Positions 1 to 6,678 of a stretch of 9,663 nt of DNA are shown piece by piece. Where the stretch lies: the NCBI GenBank assembly GCA_041748615.1, contig JBGTCY010000002.1, positions 1 through 9,663 on the forward strand, written 5' to 3'. Positions within the stretch are counted from its first letter, which is position 1. Each line of letters starts with the position of its first letter. Below the pieces are notes generated by a model that worked only from the letters and a program-made list of their open reading frames with translations, searched no databases and was not told the DNA's origin. The translations under genes and the position numbers were made by a program. Source of the DNA: JBGTCY01 sp041748615. GTDB taxonomy: Bacteria; Bacteroidota; Bacteroidia; Chitinophagales; CAIOSU01.

Positions 1-683
1 CCTGCCGTTCCGCTTCCCTGCAAAGGCGTGCCGGTATTTTTTAAATGCCACTGCCGGTTATAGAGCGGGTCGCTGCTCGTCACAACCGGGCTGAAAAGCA
101 CATTCGGTTCCGCAAAAACAAACTCCGGATTTTTAGAAAGAATCTGAGAAAGTTCGAGCGCATGATAACGGCAGGATTTTTCCGGCTCAAGCACATAAAT
201 ATTTTTAGAATAAGAATATTCTTTGAAAGTAAAATTCAACTCTTTGGAAAGCGCTGTTAATTTTTCTTTCCCGGCAACGGTTTTCACTTTCACAAACACT
301 TCATTCAATAAATAAGCCTCCTGATTATTTTCTTTGAAAACCGGATTGGCAAAATGAATAAGCGGGTTAGATTTTATTTGCTCAAGTAAAGCATTCAGCG
401 CATTTAAATTCCGACAAGGTGCACTCAGATTCACAATGAAAACAGGCGGTTGCTCCAAACGGATTGTCTGTTCAAAAGGCATTAGGATTTTATTCTTTTC
501 AAAAAATAAACGCATATCATCTTCCTGAGCATGATTATCAAATTGTAAAATAACTCGGTCAAGTCTTATCAATGAGGACACATTTGAATTTTGGGCTGAA
601 GAATTAAAACAGAAAATAAGTAAAACAAAAAGACTCAGGACTCCTTGTGAATTTAACTTCCTTGAATTCAGTTGCTTGAGCAT
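1..683 (-). CDS. Subtilisin-like S8 serine protease, N-terminal part (signal peptide, propeptide, start of catalytic domain)
   Basis: The reading frame is open from ATG at 683 to the left edge: 227 codons plus two bases, with the 3' end missing. Residues about 13-33 form a hydrophobic signal peptide (LSLFVLLIFCFNSSAQ) with a likely signal peptidase I cut after SSA, so the product is exported. Residues about 35-200 look like an inhibitory or chaperone propeptide and end in FAEPN, as S8 propeptides often do. DPLYNRQWHLKNTG at 205-218 is the hallmark entry into the subtilase catalytic domain (compare DPxYxxQWHLxNTG). The catalytic Asp, His and Ser lie outside the window, so activity cannot be judged. 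An in-frame stop lies upstream with no ATG between, which supports this start. The gene is divergent from the polysaccharide genes, with 120 bp between. In Bacteroidota such proteases often carry a C-terminal secretion domain, not visible here. Confidence 0.88.
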   Translation of the reverse strand, partial: MLKQLNSRKLNSQGVLSLFVLLIFCFNSSAQNSNVSSLIRLDRVILQFDNHAQEDDMRLFFEKNKILMPFEQTIRLEQPPVFIVNLSAPCRNLNALNALLEQIKSNPLIHFANPVFKENNQEAYLLNEVFVKVKTVAGKEKLTALSKELNFTFKEYSYSKNIYVLEPEKSCRYHALELSQILSKNPEFVFAEPNVLFSPVVTSSDPLYNRQWHLKNTGTPLQGSGTA

Positions 684-777
684 GGAACTGGTTTGAATGT
701 TTAAAGATAATTATCCGCTTTGGCATTGTGGAGCAGACGATTGACTCTTATCAAAACAAGTGAACAAGGAGCTACGC

Positions 778-785
778 TAAATTTG
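778..785 (+). promoter_or_regulatory. Candidate Bacteroidota -7 box for the polysaccharide genes
   Basis: TAAATTTG matches the Bacteroidota -7 consensus TAnnTTTG exactly. It lies 18 bp before the ATG at 804, which would give a very short leader. No TTG or TTTG is seen at the expected -33 spacing, so the call rests on one box. The divergent intergenic stretch 684-803 holds no other clear element. Confidence 0.33.
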
Positions 786-803
786 CATCCTTCACCAAGT
801 GAT

Positions 804-1883
804 ATGAAAAAAAGGAAAATTTTGCTGACGGTCGGCTCGCCTAATCAAACTTCACAGATGCATTTAATCTCAAATCATCTGCCTGACCTTGATTGTTATT
901 TCAGTCAATTCTACAGTAAACATCCGTGGGTGGAATTAGGGCAAAAGGTAAAAATTTTAGACAACACCATCATTGGGGTAAAAAGTCACTGGCGAAAAAA
1001 GGCGGATGCATATCTCGTTCAACATCATTTAAGGAACGATTATCGGGGAGAGCGTTTCGGCAATGAATACGACCTCTATGTGCTTTGCGCTGATTTTGTG
1101 GTGCCCAAAGAAATGCTGAGAAAAAAAACAGTTTTCGTGCAGGAAGGAATGACTGACCCCCTTCGGCTATCCGGTAAAATCGTAAAGTTTTTAAATATGC
1201 CTGCCTACTGGGCATTTGACACCTCACTGATGGGTTATTCCAACAAACCGGATATTTATTGCGCTGCCTCTGAAGGCTACCGTCAGCATTATATTCAATT
1301 AGGCGTTGACCCGGAAAAAATTATTGTTACCGGTATTCCCAACTTTGACAATGCTGCCGCTTATTTGGATAATGATTTTCCGCATAAAGATTATGTACTT
1401 GTAGCAACTTCAGATGTGCGTGAAACTTTCAGAAAAGATGACCGGGTTGCTTTTATTAAAAAAGCGGTGGAAACGGCAAACGGGCGTCCGATGATTTTTA
1501 AGCTGCATCCCAACGAATTTTATGAACGGGCGGAAAAAGAAATCAGGGATAACGCTCCCGCTGACGCGATGATTTTTCAGGATGGAAATACGAACGCGAT
1601 GATTGCCAACTGCGAGGAATTGATTTGTCAATATTCAACCATCGTTTATGTGGGGTTAGCGCTCGGAAAAAAAGTACATTCATATTATGACCTTGAATAT
1701 CTCAAACAAATGATGCCTGTTCAAAATGGCGGCAAGTCGGCTGAACGCATCGCGGAGATTATCAGCGGATACGTTGCGTTTAAGGGAAAAGGGAAAGATT
1801 TTTTGAAAACATTTAAACCGGATTGGCTGGATGAACATCATCACTATTATACAAGCCCGCAGAGGCTCATCCAGACTGCCTGA
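804..1883 (+). CDS. GT-B-fold glycosyltransferase / glycerophosphotransferase-like protein of a surface polysaccharide cluster
   Basis: The product is 359 aa. It begins MKKRKILLTVGSPNQTSQMH, a Rossmann-type first strand and loop with no signal peptide, so it is probably cytoplasmic. The second half has the run of motifs seen in CDP-glycerol glycerophosphotransferase-like and UDP-GlcNAc 2-epimerase-like GT-B proteins: VTGIPNFDN at 175-183, IFKLHPNE at 231-238, and a CEELICQYST segment at 270-279 resembling the adLIsdySS donor-site motif. The likely role is transfer of an activated sugar or polyol phosphate, or nucleotide-sugar conversion; the exact reaction cannot be chosen. ATG 804 is preferred over the upstream TTG at 720, because the added 28 residues are not family-like and would precede the first beta strand. 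The last 17 codons overlap the next gene in another frame, suggesting translational coupling with the cytidylyltransferase. Confidence 0.72.
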   Translation: MKKRKILLTVGSPNQTSQMHLISNHLPDLDCYFSQFYSKHPWVELGQKVKILDNTIIGVKSHWRKKADAYLVQHHLRNDYRGERFGNEYDLYVLCADFVVPKEMLRKKTVFVQEGMTDPLRLSGKIVKFLNMPAYWAFDTSLMGYSNKPDIYCAASEGYRQHYIQLGVDPEKIIVTGIPNFDNAAAYLDNDFPHKDYVLVATSDVRETFRKDDRVAFIKKAVETANGRPMIFKLHPNEFYERAEKEIRDNAPADAMIFQDGNTNAMIANCEELICQYSTIVYVGLALGKKVHSYYDLEYLKQMMPVQNGGKSAERIAEIISGYVAFKGKGKDFLKTFKPDWLDEHHHYYTSPQRLIQTA

Positions 1884-2640
1884 CAAGGTATTGCTGCCAT
1901 TGGTGGGCAAACCTTTATTGGTGAGAATGGTTGAACGGGTGTTCGCTGCAAAAAAAGCCGGAACAATTATCGTGGCAACCACAACCAGCCCGGAGGATGA
2001 TATTATTGAGGAAATATGTGGGCAGGAAAAATTCAATTGCTTTCGCGGACATCCAACGGATTTGTTAGACAGGCATTATCAGGCTGTACTTTCACAGGCT
2101 ACCGAAATCTCAAAAACCGTAGTAGTTAAAATCCCGTCCGACTGCCCTTTGATTGACCCGCAGGTGATTGACAATGTCTTGAATTTTTTTGAAAAAAATT
2201 CTGAAAGGTTTGATTTTGTCAGTAACCTGCATCCCCCTACTTATCCTGACGGTAACGATGTGGAAGTGATGCATTTCAGCGCATTGGAAAACGCATGGAA
2301 AAACGCAAAGCGTTTATTGGAACGCGAGCACACCACCCCATACATCTGGGAAAATCCTGAAAAATTCCGCATCGGGAATGTGACATGGGAGACCGGACAA
2401 GATTTTTCCATGTCTCACCGTTTTACGATTGACTACAAGGAAGATTATGATTTTATTAAAGCGGTGTATGATGAACTTTACCCAAAAAATCCACACTTCG
2501 AGTTGAATGAAATCCTTTCGCTGCTTGAGCAACGTCCTGATATCTTCATGATTAACAATAAGTTTGCAGGGGTCAATTGGTACAGAAATCATTTAGGAGA
2601 ATTAAAAACGGTTAGACCGGAACAAACAAAGAATATCTGA
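1831..2640 (+). CDS. spsF: SpsF-type cytidylyltransferase (CMP-sugar synthetase family)
   Basis: The product is 269 aa, about normal for the SpsF family (COG1861, related to CMP-KDO and CMP-neuraminate synthetases). These cytoplasmic enzymes activate a sugar acid or other sugar with CTP. The N-terminal nucleotide-binding loop IIQARRGSSRLPDKVL (6-21) is diagnostic. Further family motifs are GKPLLVRMVERV (26-37), SDCPLIDP (103-110, metal and nucleotide site), YPDGNDVEV (138-146), REHTTPYI (165-172) and RFTIDYKEDYDFI (197-209). Because the loop starts at residue 6, the start at 1831 is firm, and the 53-bp overlap with the preceding transferase gene is real as sequenced. The stop TGA shares one base with the ATG of the next gene (TGATG), typical of coupled translation. 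The sugar substrate is unknown. The symbol is given for family membership; it does not imply spore-coat function. Confidence 0.87.
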   Translation: MNIITIIQARRGSSRLPDKVLLPLVGKPLLVRMVERVFAAKKAGTIIVATTTSPEDDIIEEICGQEKFNCFRGHPTDLLDRHYQAVLSQATEISKTVVVKIPSDCPLIDPQVIDNVLNFFEKNSERFDFVSNLHPPTYPDGNDVEVMHFSALENAWKNAKRLLEREHTTPYIWENPEKFRIGNVTWETGQDFSMSHRFTIDYKEDYDFIKAVYDELYPKNPHFELNEILSLLEQRPDIFMINNKFAGVNWYRNHLGELKTVRPEQTKNI

Positions 2641-3275
2641 TGAAAATCAATATGCTGTTTTTTTTAATGCTGCTGTTTTTTATCAACTGCTCAACTACTA
2701 CAAATAAAAAAGATGAAGCAGAAAATAAAACAGAACTTAAAAATGGCGATATAATTTTTCAGACATCATTATCCTCTCAAAGTAAAGCGATACAACTTGC
2801 TTCAAATTCAAAATACAGCCACATGGGAATTATTTATAAAGAAGAGGAGGAATATTTTGTATATGAAGCCATTCAGCCTGTTAAACTGACATCGCTGGAA
2901 GACTGGATTAAAAGAGGTGAAAAAAATCATTATGTGGTCAAACGTCTGAAAAATGCTGAGAATATTTTGACAAAAGAAGTTTTAAATAAAATGAAAGATG
3001 TCGGAAAAAAATATGAAGGGAAGAATTATGATCTTTATTTTGAGTGGAGTGATGATAAAATTTATTGCTCAGAACTTGTCTGGAAAATTTATTTCGAAGC
3101 TGCAGGAATTGAAATCGGTGAATTGCAGCAGTTGAAAGACTTTGATTTAAGCAATGAAACCGTGAAGATGAAAATGAAGGAAAGATTCGGAGATGCAATT
3201 CCTTTTGATGAAAAATTAATATCTCCCGCAAGCATGTTCAATTCAGATAAATTAATAACGATTTTCAATAATTAA
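2640..3275 (+). CDS. YiiX-type permuted NlpC/P60 cysteine hydrolase, predicted lipoprotein
   Basis: The product is 211 aa. Residues 1-16 are a short hydrophobic signal ending FFIN before Cys17. This is a lipobox-like site with an unusual Asn at -1, so a lipid-anchored envelope protein is likely but not certain. The mature part matches the permuted papain-like YiiX/YebB family (DUF830, PF05708): NGDIIFQTSLSSQSKAIQLA at 35-54, the catalytic-His segment KYSHMGIIY (His61), and the catalytic-Cys segment DDKIYCSELVWKIY (Cys143). Family members are thought to cleave amide bonds in peptidoglycan or lipid-linked substrates. Both key residues are kept, so the enzyme looks intact. It starts on the stop codon of spsF and ends 1 bp before the transketolase gene, so it is co-transcribed. 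It is visibly more A/T- and Lys/Asn-rich than its neighbours, which may mean a separate origin. Confidence 0.78.
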   Translation: MKINMLFFLMLLFFINCSTTTNKKDEAENKTELKNGDIIFQTSLSSQSKAIQLASNSKYSHMGIIYKEEEEYFVYEAIQPVKLTSLEDWIKRGEKNHYVVKRLKNAENILTKEVLNKMKDVGKKYEGKNYDLYFEWSDDKIYCSELVWKIYFEAAGIEIGELQQLKDFDLSNETVKMKMKERFGDAIPFDEKLISPASMFNSDKLITIFNN

Positions 3276-3276
3276 T

Positions 3277-4134
3277 ATGATCCCCGAAACTCATCAAAGC
3301 CTCACTTCTCTCGCTCTCCGTGTCCGCGAACATATCCTACGATTGTCCACCGATGGCGGATGCTTCACGGGTGCTTCGCTCTCGTGTGCCGATTTAATCG
3401 TGTATCTCTATGCTGATTTTTTGAATCTCAATCAGGAAAATCTCAAAGACCCCAACCGCGATTATTTGTTCCTTTCAAAAGGGCATGACGTGCCTGCGCT
3501 CTATGGCACCTTCGCTGAACTCGGTTTGATTGAAAAATCCCGCTTGAAAAATCACCTGAAATCGAATGACCATCTTTACTGGCATCCGAATGTAAATATT
3601 CCGGGTATCGAATTTCATTCCGGTTCGCTTGGACATCTGCCGGCAGTTGCGCTCGGAGTAGCGCTCGATTGCAAAATGCGCAAAACAAACAACCGCGTCA
3701 TCGTCATCACGGGTGATGGCGAACTGAACGAAGGCTCGGTGTGGGAAGCGGTATTAGTGGCTGCCGCAAAAAATCTCAACAACCTCACCTTCGTGATTGA
3801 CCGTAATGAGTTCCAAGCGAACATCCGCACTGAAGAACTCATTCCTTTGGAATCAATTGAAGCAAAATTCAAGGCTTTCAACTGGGAGGTGCAACGCATC
3901 AATGGACATGATTTCAGCCAATTGGAAACAGCCTTCACCGCGTTACCTTTCAGTTCCGAAAAACCCAGTGTGATTATTGCCGACACCGTGCGCGGCAGAG
4001 GCGTTCCCAGCATCGAAAAACGCGCTGACCGCTGGTTTTGTAATTTCACGCATGAAGAAGTGGAGGATTTGATAAAGGAATTACATGGTGAAGCAAAAGC
4101 TGAATTAAAATCTGAAACTTTAGTGGTCCGATAA
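3277..4134 (+). CDS. Transketolase, N-terminal (ThDP pyrophosphate-binding) subunit
   Basis: The product is 285 aa and corresponds to the N-terminal half of a transketolase, encoded as its own subunit (COG3959 type). Visible motifs are LSKGHDVPALYG at 66-77, HSGSLGHLPAVALGVAL at 114-130, and the ThDP/Mg2+ motif GDGELNEGSVWEA at 146-158 with the matching Asn in DRNEFQ (Asn177). The partner subunit with the catalytic Glu is encoded at 4746. Together they should move two-carbon ketol units between sugar phosphates or related sugars in the cytoplasm. The position directly after a cytidylyltransferase and a GT-B gene suggests a role in making a special glycan sugar more than in central metabolism. 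The DNA is richer in G+C than the hydrolase and toxin-antitoxin genes on either side. Confidence 0.87.
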   Translation: MIPETHQSLTSLALRVREHILRLSTDGGCFTGASLSCADLIVYLYADFLNLNQENLKDPNRDYLFLSKGHDVPALYGTFAELGLIEKSRLKNHLKSNDHLYWHPNVNIPGIEFHSGSLGHLPAVALGVALDCKMRKTNNRVIVITGDGELNEGSVWEAVLVAAAKNLNNLTFVIDRNEFQANIRTEELIPLESIEAKFKAFNWEVQRINGHDFSQLETAFTALPFSSEKPSVIIADTVRGRGVPSIEKRADRWFCNFTHEEVEDLIKELHGEAKAELKSETLVVR

Positions 4135-4153
4135 GCACAAGAGCTTGATTGGT

Positions 4154-4161
4154 TATATTTG
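4154..4161 (+). promoter_or_regulatory. Candidate -7 box for the toxin-antitoxin module
   Basis: TATATTTG fits TAnnTTTG exactly and lies 22 bp before the antitoxin ATG at 4184, a good distance for a short leader. It lies in the 49-bp gap after the transketolase N-subunit gene. No -33 TTG at the expected spacing was found. An own promoter would make sense for an inserted, self-regulated module. Confidence 0.35.
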
Positions 4162-4183
4162 TTAAATAATTAAAGAAGATATT

Positions 4184-4423
4184 ATGACTGCCACAGAAAA
4201 AATTCGCAATAGTTTAATTGATAAAATCTTATCCATTAATGACAAGGAAATTCTTTCAGCCGTAGATAAACTTTTAGAATCAACCATTAAATCGGAAGAA
4301 GTTGTACGGATTTCAGAGGAACAGAGACTGATGATTGAAGCAAGTTTTAAAGACATTAAAAAAAACAAGTTGATTACTGATGAGCAATTGAATAAAGAAG
4401 AAGATGAATGGCTCGGAAAATAA
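4184..4423 (+). CDS. Antitoxin of a RelE/ParE-type toxin-antitoxin module
   Basis: The product is 79 aa, acidic and probably mostly helical. The N-terminal part (about 1-45, with KILSINDKEILSAVDKLLES) may be the dimerisation and regulatory part. The C-terminal part (ISEEQRLMIEASFKDIKKNK, then LITDEQLNKEEDEWL) resembles the toxin-wrapping tail of antitoxins that accompany RelE/ParE toxins in Bacteroidota, where an EEW or DEWL ending is common. The gene overlaps the toxin gene by 16 bp (4408-4423), the classic coupled order antitoxin then toxin. Its role is to bind and neutralise the toxin and probably repress the module's promoter. No helix-turn-helix is obvious. The call rests mainly on size, composition and neighbour. 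Confidence 0.77.
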   Translation: MTATEKIRNSLIDKILSINDKEILSAVDKLLESTIKSEEVVRISEEQRLMIEASFKDIKKNKLITDEQLNKEEDEWLGK

Positions 4424-4692
4424 TATGGACGTTTACAGCCAAAGCGCAAAGAAGGGAAATTTTAGAATATTGGATTAAGCGGACCAAAAGCAAACAGTAT
4501 AGCAGGAAGTTATCAATAACATTTCGCAAGAAAGTTCAACTGCTATCTGAATTCCAATATCTTGGAAAACCAACCGAAATTGAAGCAGTAAGAGTTTCTT
4601 CAACGGGTCATTACTACATCTACTATACCATTCAAAATGATGCAATCATCATCATTTGTTTGTGCAATCATCATCATTTGTTTGTGGGATAG
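4408..4692 (+). CDS. RelE/ParE-family toxin, C-terminus frameshifted by a 22-bp tandem duplication
   Basis: The open frame encodes 94 aa. Residues 1-85 are typical of the RelE/ParE superfamily (PF05016): KIIWTFTAKAQRREILEYWI at 4-23, an Arg/Lys-rich helix pair, LGKPTEIEAVR at 52-62, and the strands HYYIYYTI and AIIIICL. Residues 86-94 (CNHHHLFVG) are not family-like; they come from the second copy of a 22-bp repeat read out of frame. With one copy removed, translation continues WDSRRNPKELIKILSK and stops at 4733-4735, giving 101 aa and the normal WDxRxNP ending. That tail usually carries residues needed for toxin activity or fold, so this allele is probably inactive. Alternatives are an assembly error or a slippage-switchable allele. 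Family toxins either cleave mRNA at the ribosome (RelE) or poison gyrase (ParE); the subtype is not resolved. Confidence 0.8.
   Translation: MARKIIWTFTAKAQRREILEYWIKRTKSKQYSRKLSITFRKKVQLLSEFQYLGKPTEIEAVRVSSTGHYYIYYTIQNDAIIIICLCNHHHLFVG
4641..4686 (+). repeat. Perfect 22-bp tandem duplication inside the toxin gene
   Basis: Two identical 22-bp units occupy 4641-4662 and 4663-4684, each starting tgcaatcatcatcat and ending ttgtttg, and the period extends two more bases to 4686. The length is not a multiple of three, so the extra copy shifts the frame of the toxin gene. Each unit contains ATC ATC ATC ATT, a short internal triplet repeat that could favour slippage. Confidence 0.95.
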
Positions 4693-4745
4693 CAGAAGAA
4701 ATCCAAAAGAACTGATAAAAATATTGAGCAAATAATCCTAATAAA

Positions 4746-5645
4746 ATGACCTACGAAACCCTCCTCAAAGAAACCGCCCTCGCTGACGACCGCTATGTGG
4801 TGATGACGGCTGAAAACCGCGCGCTCATCCGCAACCTGCCTCCGGTGTTGGAAGAACGGTTCATTGACACCGGCATCACCGAGCAGTGCATGGTGGGCGC
4901 GGCAGCCGGTCTCGCTCTGCGCGGCAGAATTCCGATTGTTCACGCGCTTGCTTCCTTCCTGACCATGCGCGCTTTTGAATTTATTCGTACCGATGTCGGC
5001 ATCGCTAAACTGCCTGTGAAACTCACCTCCTTCGTTCCCGGATTTTTGTCGGATGGAAACGGACCCACGCATCAGGCAATTGAAGATGTATCCATCATGC
5101 GCGGCATTCCGGGCATGCAGGTCTTTTGCCCGGCTGATGAACAGGATATGTTACTCATGTTACCGAAAGTCTGGGCTTCATCCTCTCCCGCTTATGTCAG
5201 GGCTACAACAAAACCTGCTGTTTACGAACACGCTAAAGATTTTGAAATTGGAAAAGCCGAAGTGATTGCCGAGGGAAAAGACATCACGATTTTGGTTTAC
5301 GGCATGTTGTTCGAGCAAGCTTTGAACGCCAAAACATTGTTGGAAGAAACCGGCTTATCGGTCGGATTAGTGAACATGCGCTCACTCAAGCCGGTGGATG
5401 AAGAGCTGCTTTTGAAAGTCGCCCGGAAAAGTCATTGGTTAGTTACTGTAGAAGACCACTTCCTCACGGGCGGGTTGTATTCAATCGTTGCGGAAGTATT
5501 TCTGAAAAATAAAATCACCGCGGATGTTTTCCCGATTACGCTGGAAGAGAAATGGTTCAAGCCCGGCTTGCTGTCTGAAGTGCTGGAGCATGAGGGATTC
5601 ACGGGTAAGCAGTTGGCGGAGCGCATTACGAAGCATTGCAAGTAG
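4746..5645 (+). CDS. Transketolase, C-terminal (catalytic and pyrimidine-binding) subunit
   Basis: The product is 299 aa and corresponds to the pyrimidine-binding plus C-terminal domains of transketolase (COG3958 type). The glutamate that activates the ThDP pyrimidine ring is Glu46 in FIDTGITEQ (39-47). Other family segments are GAAAGLALRGRIPIVHALASF (51-71), DGNGPTHQAIEDVSIMRGIPGM (103-124) with its cofactor and substrate His, and VEDHFLTGGLYSIVAE (235-250) in the C-terminal transketolase domain. It complements the N-subunit at 3277-4134, and both halves carry the expected catalytic residues. The two genes are normally adjacent; here about 610 bp with a toxin-antitoxin module separates them. 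The start codon lies 10 bp after the predicted original toxin stop at 4735, so read-through or coupling from the toxin may have mattered for expression. It ends 4 bp from the convergent dehydrogenase gene. Confidence 0.88.
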   Translation: MTYETLLKETALADDRYVVMTAENRALIRNLPPVLEERFIDTGITEQCMVGAAAGLALRGRIPIVHALASFLTMRAFEFIRTDVGIAKLPVKLTSFVPGFLSDGNGPTHQAIEDVSIMRGIPGMQVFCPADEQDMLLMLPKVWASSSPAYVRATTKPAVYEHAKDFEIGKAEVIAEGKDITILVYGMLFEQALNAKTLLEETGLSVGLVNMRSLKPVDEELLLKVARKSHWLVTVEDHFLTGGLYSIVAEVFLKNKITADVFPITLEEKWFKPGLLSEVLEHEGFTGKQLAERITKHCK

Positions 5646-5649
5646 CTGA

Positions 5650-6495
5650 TTATTTCAGCATCTCCTTCACCCACTTCTTTTTTACAAACTCCCTGTATTT
5701 CATGTTTAGAAAATAGTTTGGGAAAGTATTCCGGGCAAAAAAAGCAAGTTTCGCTTTAAACGGATGCAGGATGTAAAACTTACCAGAACCGGCTTGCTTG
5801 AGTATATAATGTGCAACCTCAGCAGGAGCGATTGGCGCTTTTTCTATTTTTTTTCTGCCAATCGTAGTCGCGTTTTCATCGCCTTTTGCATGTTGCATGA
5901 TGCCGCTTTTAAAAAACTCGGGCAGCGCTACCGACACTTTAATATTAAATGGCTTCAACTCGGCATAAATACTTTCGCTCAGTGCGATAATCGCTGCTTT
6001 TGTTACATTATACATGGACATGTTGGGCATGCTGGCAATTCCCGCTACACTGGAAATGGTGATGATGTGCCCGCTTTTTTGGCGCTTCATCACTTCTGTG
6101 GCGAAGTGTGAGCCGTAGATGACTGCCATCTGGTTGATGCCGGTAATCCAATCCCATTTTTCTAATTCATACTGACCAAACAAACCGCCATCCCCTACAC
6201 CGGCATTGTTAATCAGCACGTCAATTCCGCCTGTTTTTTGTACAAAGTCGTCAAATGCGGTTTTGTAAGCAGCTTTGTCGCTCACATCAAACCGGTAAGT
6301 GAAAGGCTTACCCCCGGCTGATTGTATCGCCTGCGCGGTTGCTTCCAACGCCTTGTCACTGATGTCGGTGACGCCAACAGACCAGCCGTCAGCGGCAAGC
6401 AGGATGGCAAAAGCATGACCAAGCGAACCGCCACCTCCGGTGATGAAGGCGCGTTTTGAAGGAAACTGTTGTGATAATTGGAGTCGGGTTGCCAT
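5650..6495 (-). CDS. Short-chain dehydrogenase/reductase (SDR), NAD(P)-dependent
   Basis: The product is 281 aa, normal for a classical SDR with a C-terminal extension. Visible motifs are the cofactor loop TGGGGSLG (19-26), which has Ser in place of the usual third Gly or Ala; Asp44 at the end of strand 2 (GVTDIS), often linked to NAD(H) preference; NNAG (96-99); the catalytic Ser region ITISSVAG (145-152); and the active-site YNVTK (Tyr162, Lys166). The last 40 residues (NYFLNMKYREFVKKKW) are basic and aromatic, as in some SDRs that act near membranes on lipid substrates. The start at 6495 (MATRLQLSQQF) is chosen over the in-frame ATG at 6522, whose extra residues MYFSGQTNI are not family-like. 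It converges on the transketolase gene with 4 bp between and no terminator, so it is probably a separate unit. The substrate is unknown. Confidence 0.86.
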   Translation of the reverse strand: MATRLQLSQQFPSKRAFITGGGGSLGHAFAILLAADGWSVGVTDISDKALEATAQAIQSAGGKPFTYRFDVSDKAAYKTAFDDFVQKTGGIDVLINNAGVGDGGLFGQYELEKWDWITGINQMAVIYGSHFATEVMKRQKSGHIITISSVAGIASMPNMSMYNVTKAAIIALSESIYAELKPFNIKVSVALPEFFKSGIMQHAKGDENATTIGRKKIEKAPIAPAEVAHYILKQAGSGKFYILHPFKAKLAFFARNTFPNYFLNMKYREFVKKKWVKEMLK

Positions 6496-6627
6496 AATGT
6501 TAGTTTGACCGCTAAAATACACAGTTCAGCCAAATCAACATCACTTGAATAAAAATTCCGGGAAAATAAACCTTATCAGGGGTAAAATTCGGGGCAGAAA
6601 ATTCTTGAAACCTGTTTTGAGGAGTTG

Positions 6628-6648
6628 CCGGTTATGTTTTACAACCGG
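6628..6648. other. Small hairpin (CCGGTT / AACCGG)
   Basis: A perfect 6-bp inverted repeat with a 9-nt loop lies between the SDR gene and the candidate 33-aa peptide. On the minus strand it follows the peptide's stop codon by about 30 bp. It has no T-run after it, so it is not a standard intrinsic terminator. Confidence 0.3.
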
Positions 6649-6678
6649 GCGGAAGTCGAAGGGATTTTATTCAGCGGT

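Noticed and set aside
45..260. Plus-strand open frame of 71 codons
   Set aside because: It is antisense to the S8 protease propeptide, Arg/Lys/Phe-rich, and shows no domain.
720..803. In-frame TTG at 720 as the start of the GT-B protein
   Set aside because: The extra 28 residues (MALWSRRLTL...) are not like the N-termini of such enzymes, which begin at the first beta strand. ATG 804 fits, and a -7 box lies between the two starts.
3615..4049. Minus-strand frame of 144 codons inside the transketolase N-subunit gene
   Set aside because: It is a shadow of a clearly coding plus-strand gene with intact ThDP motifs.
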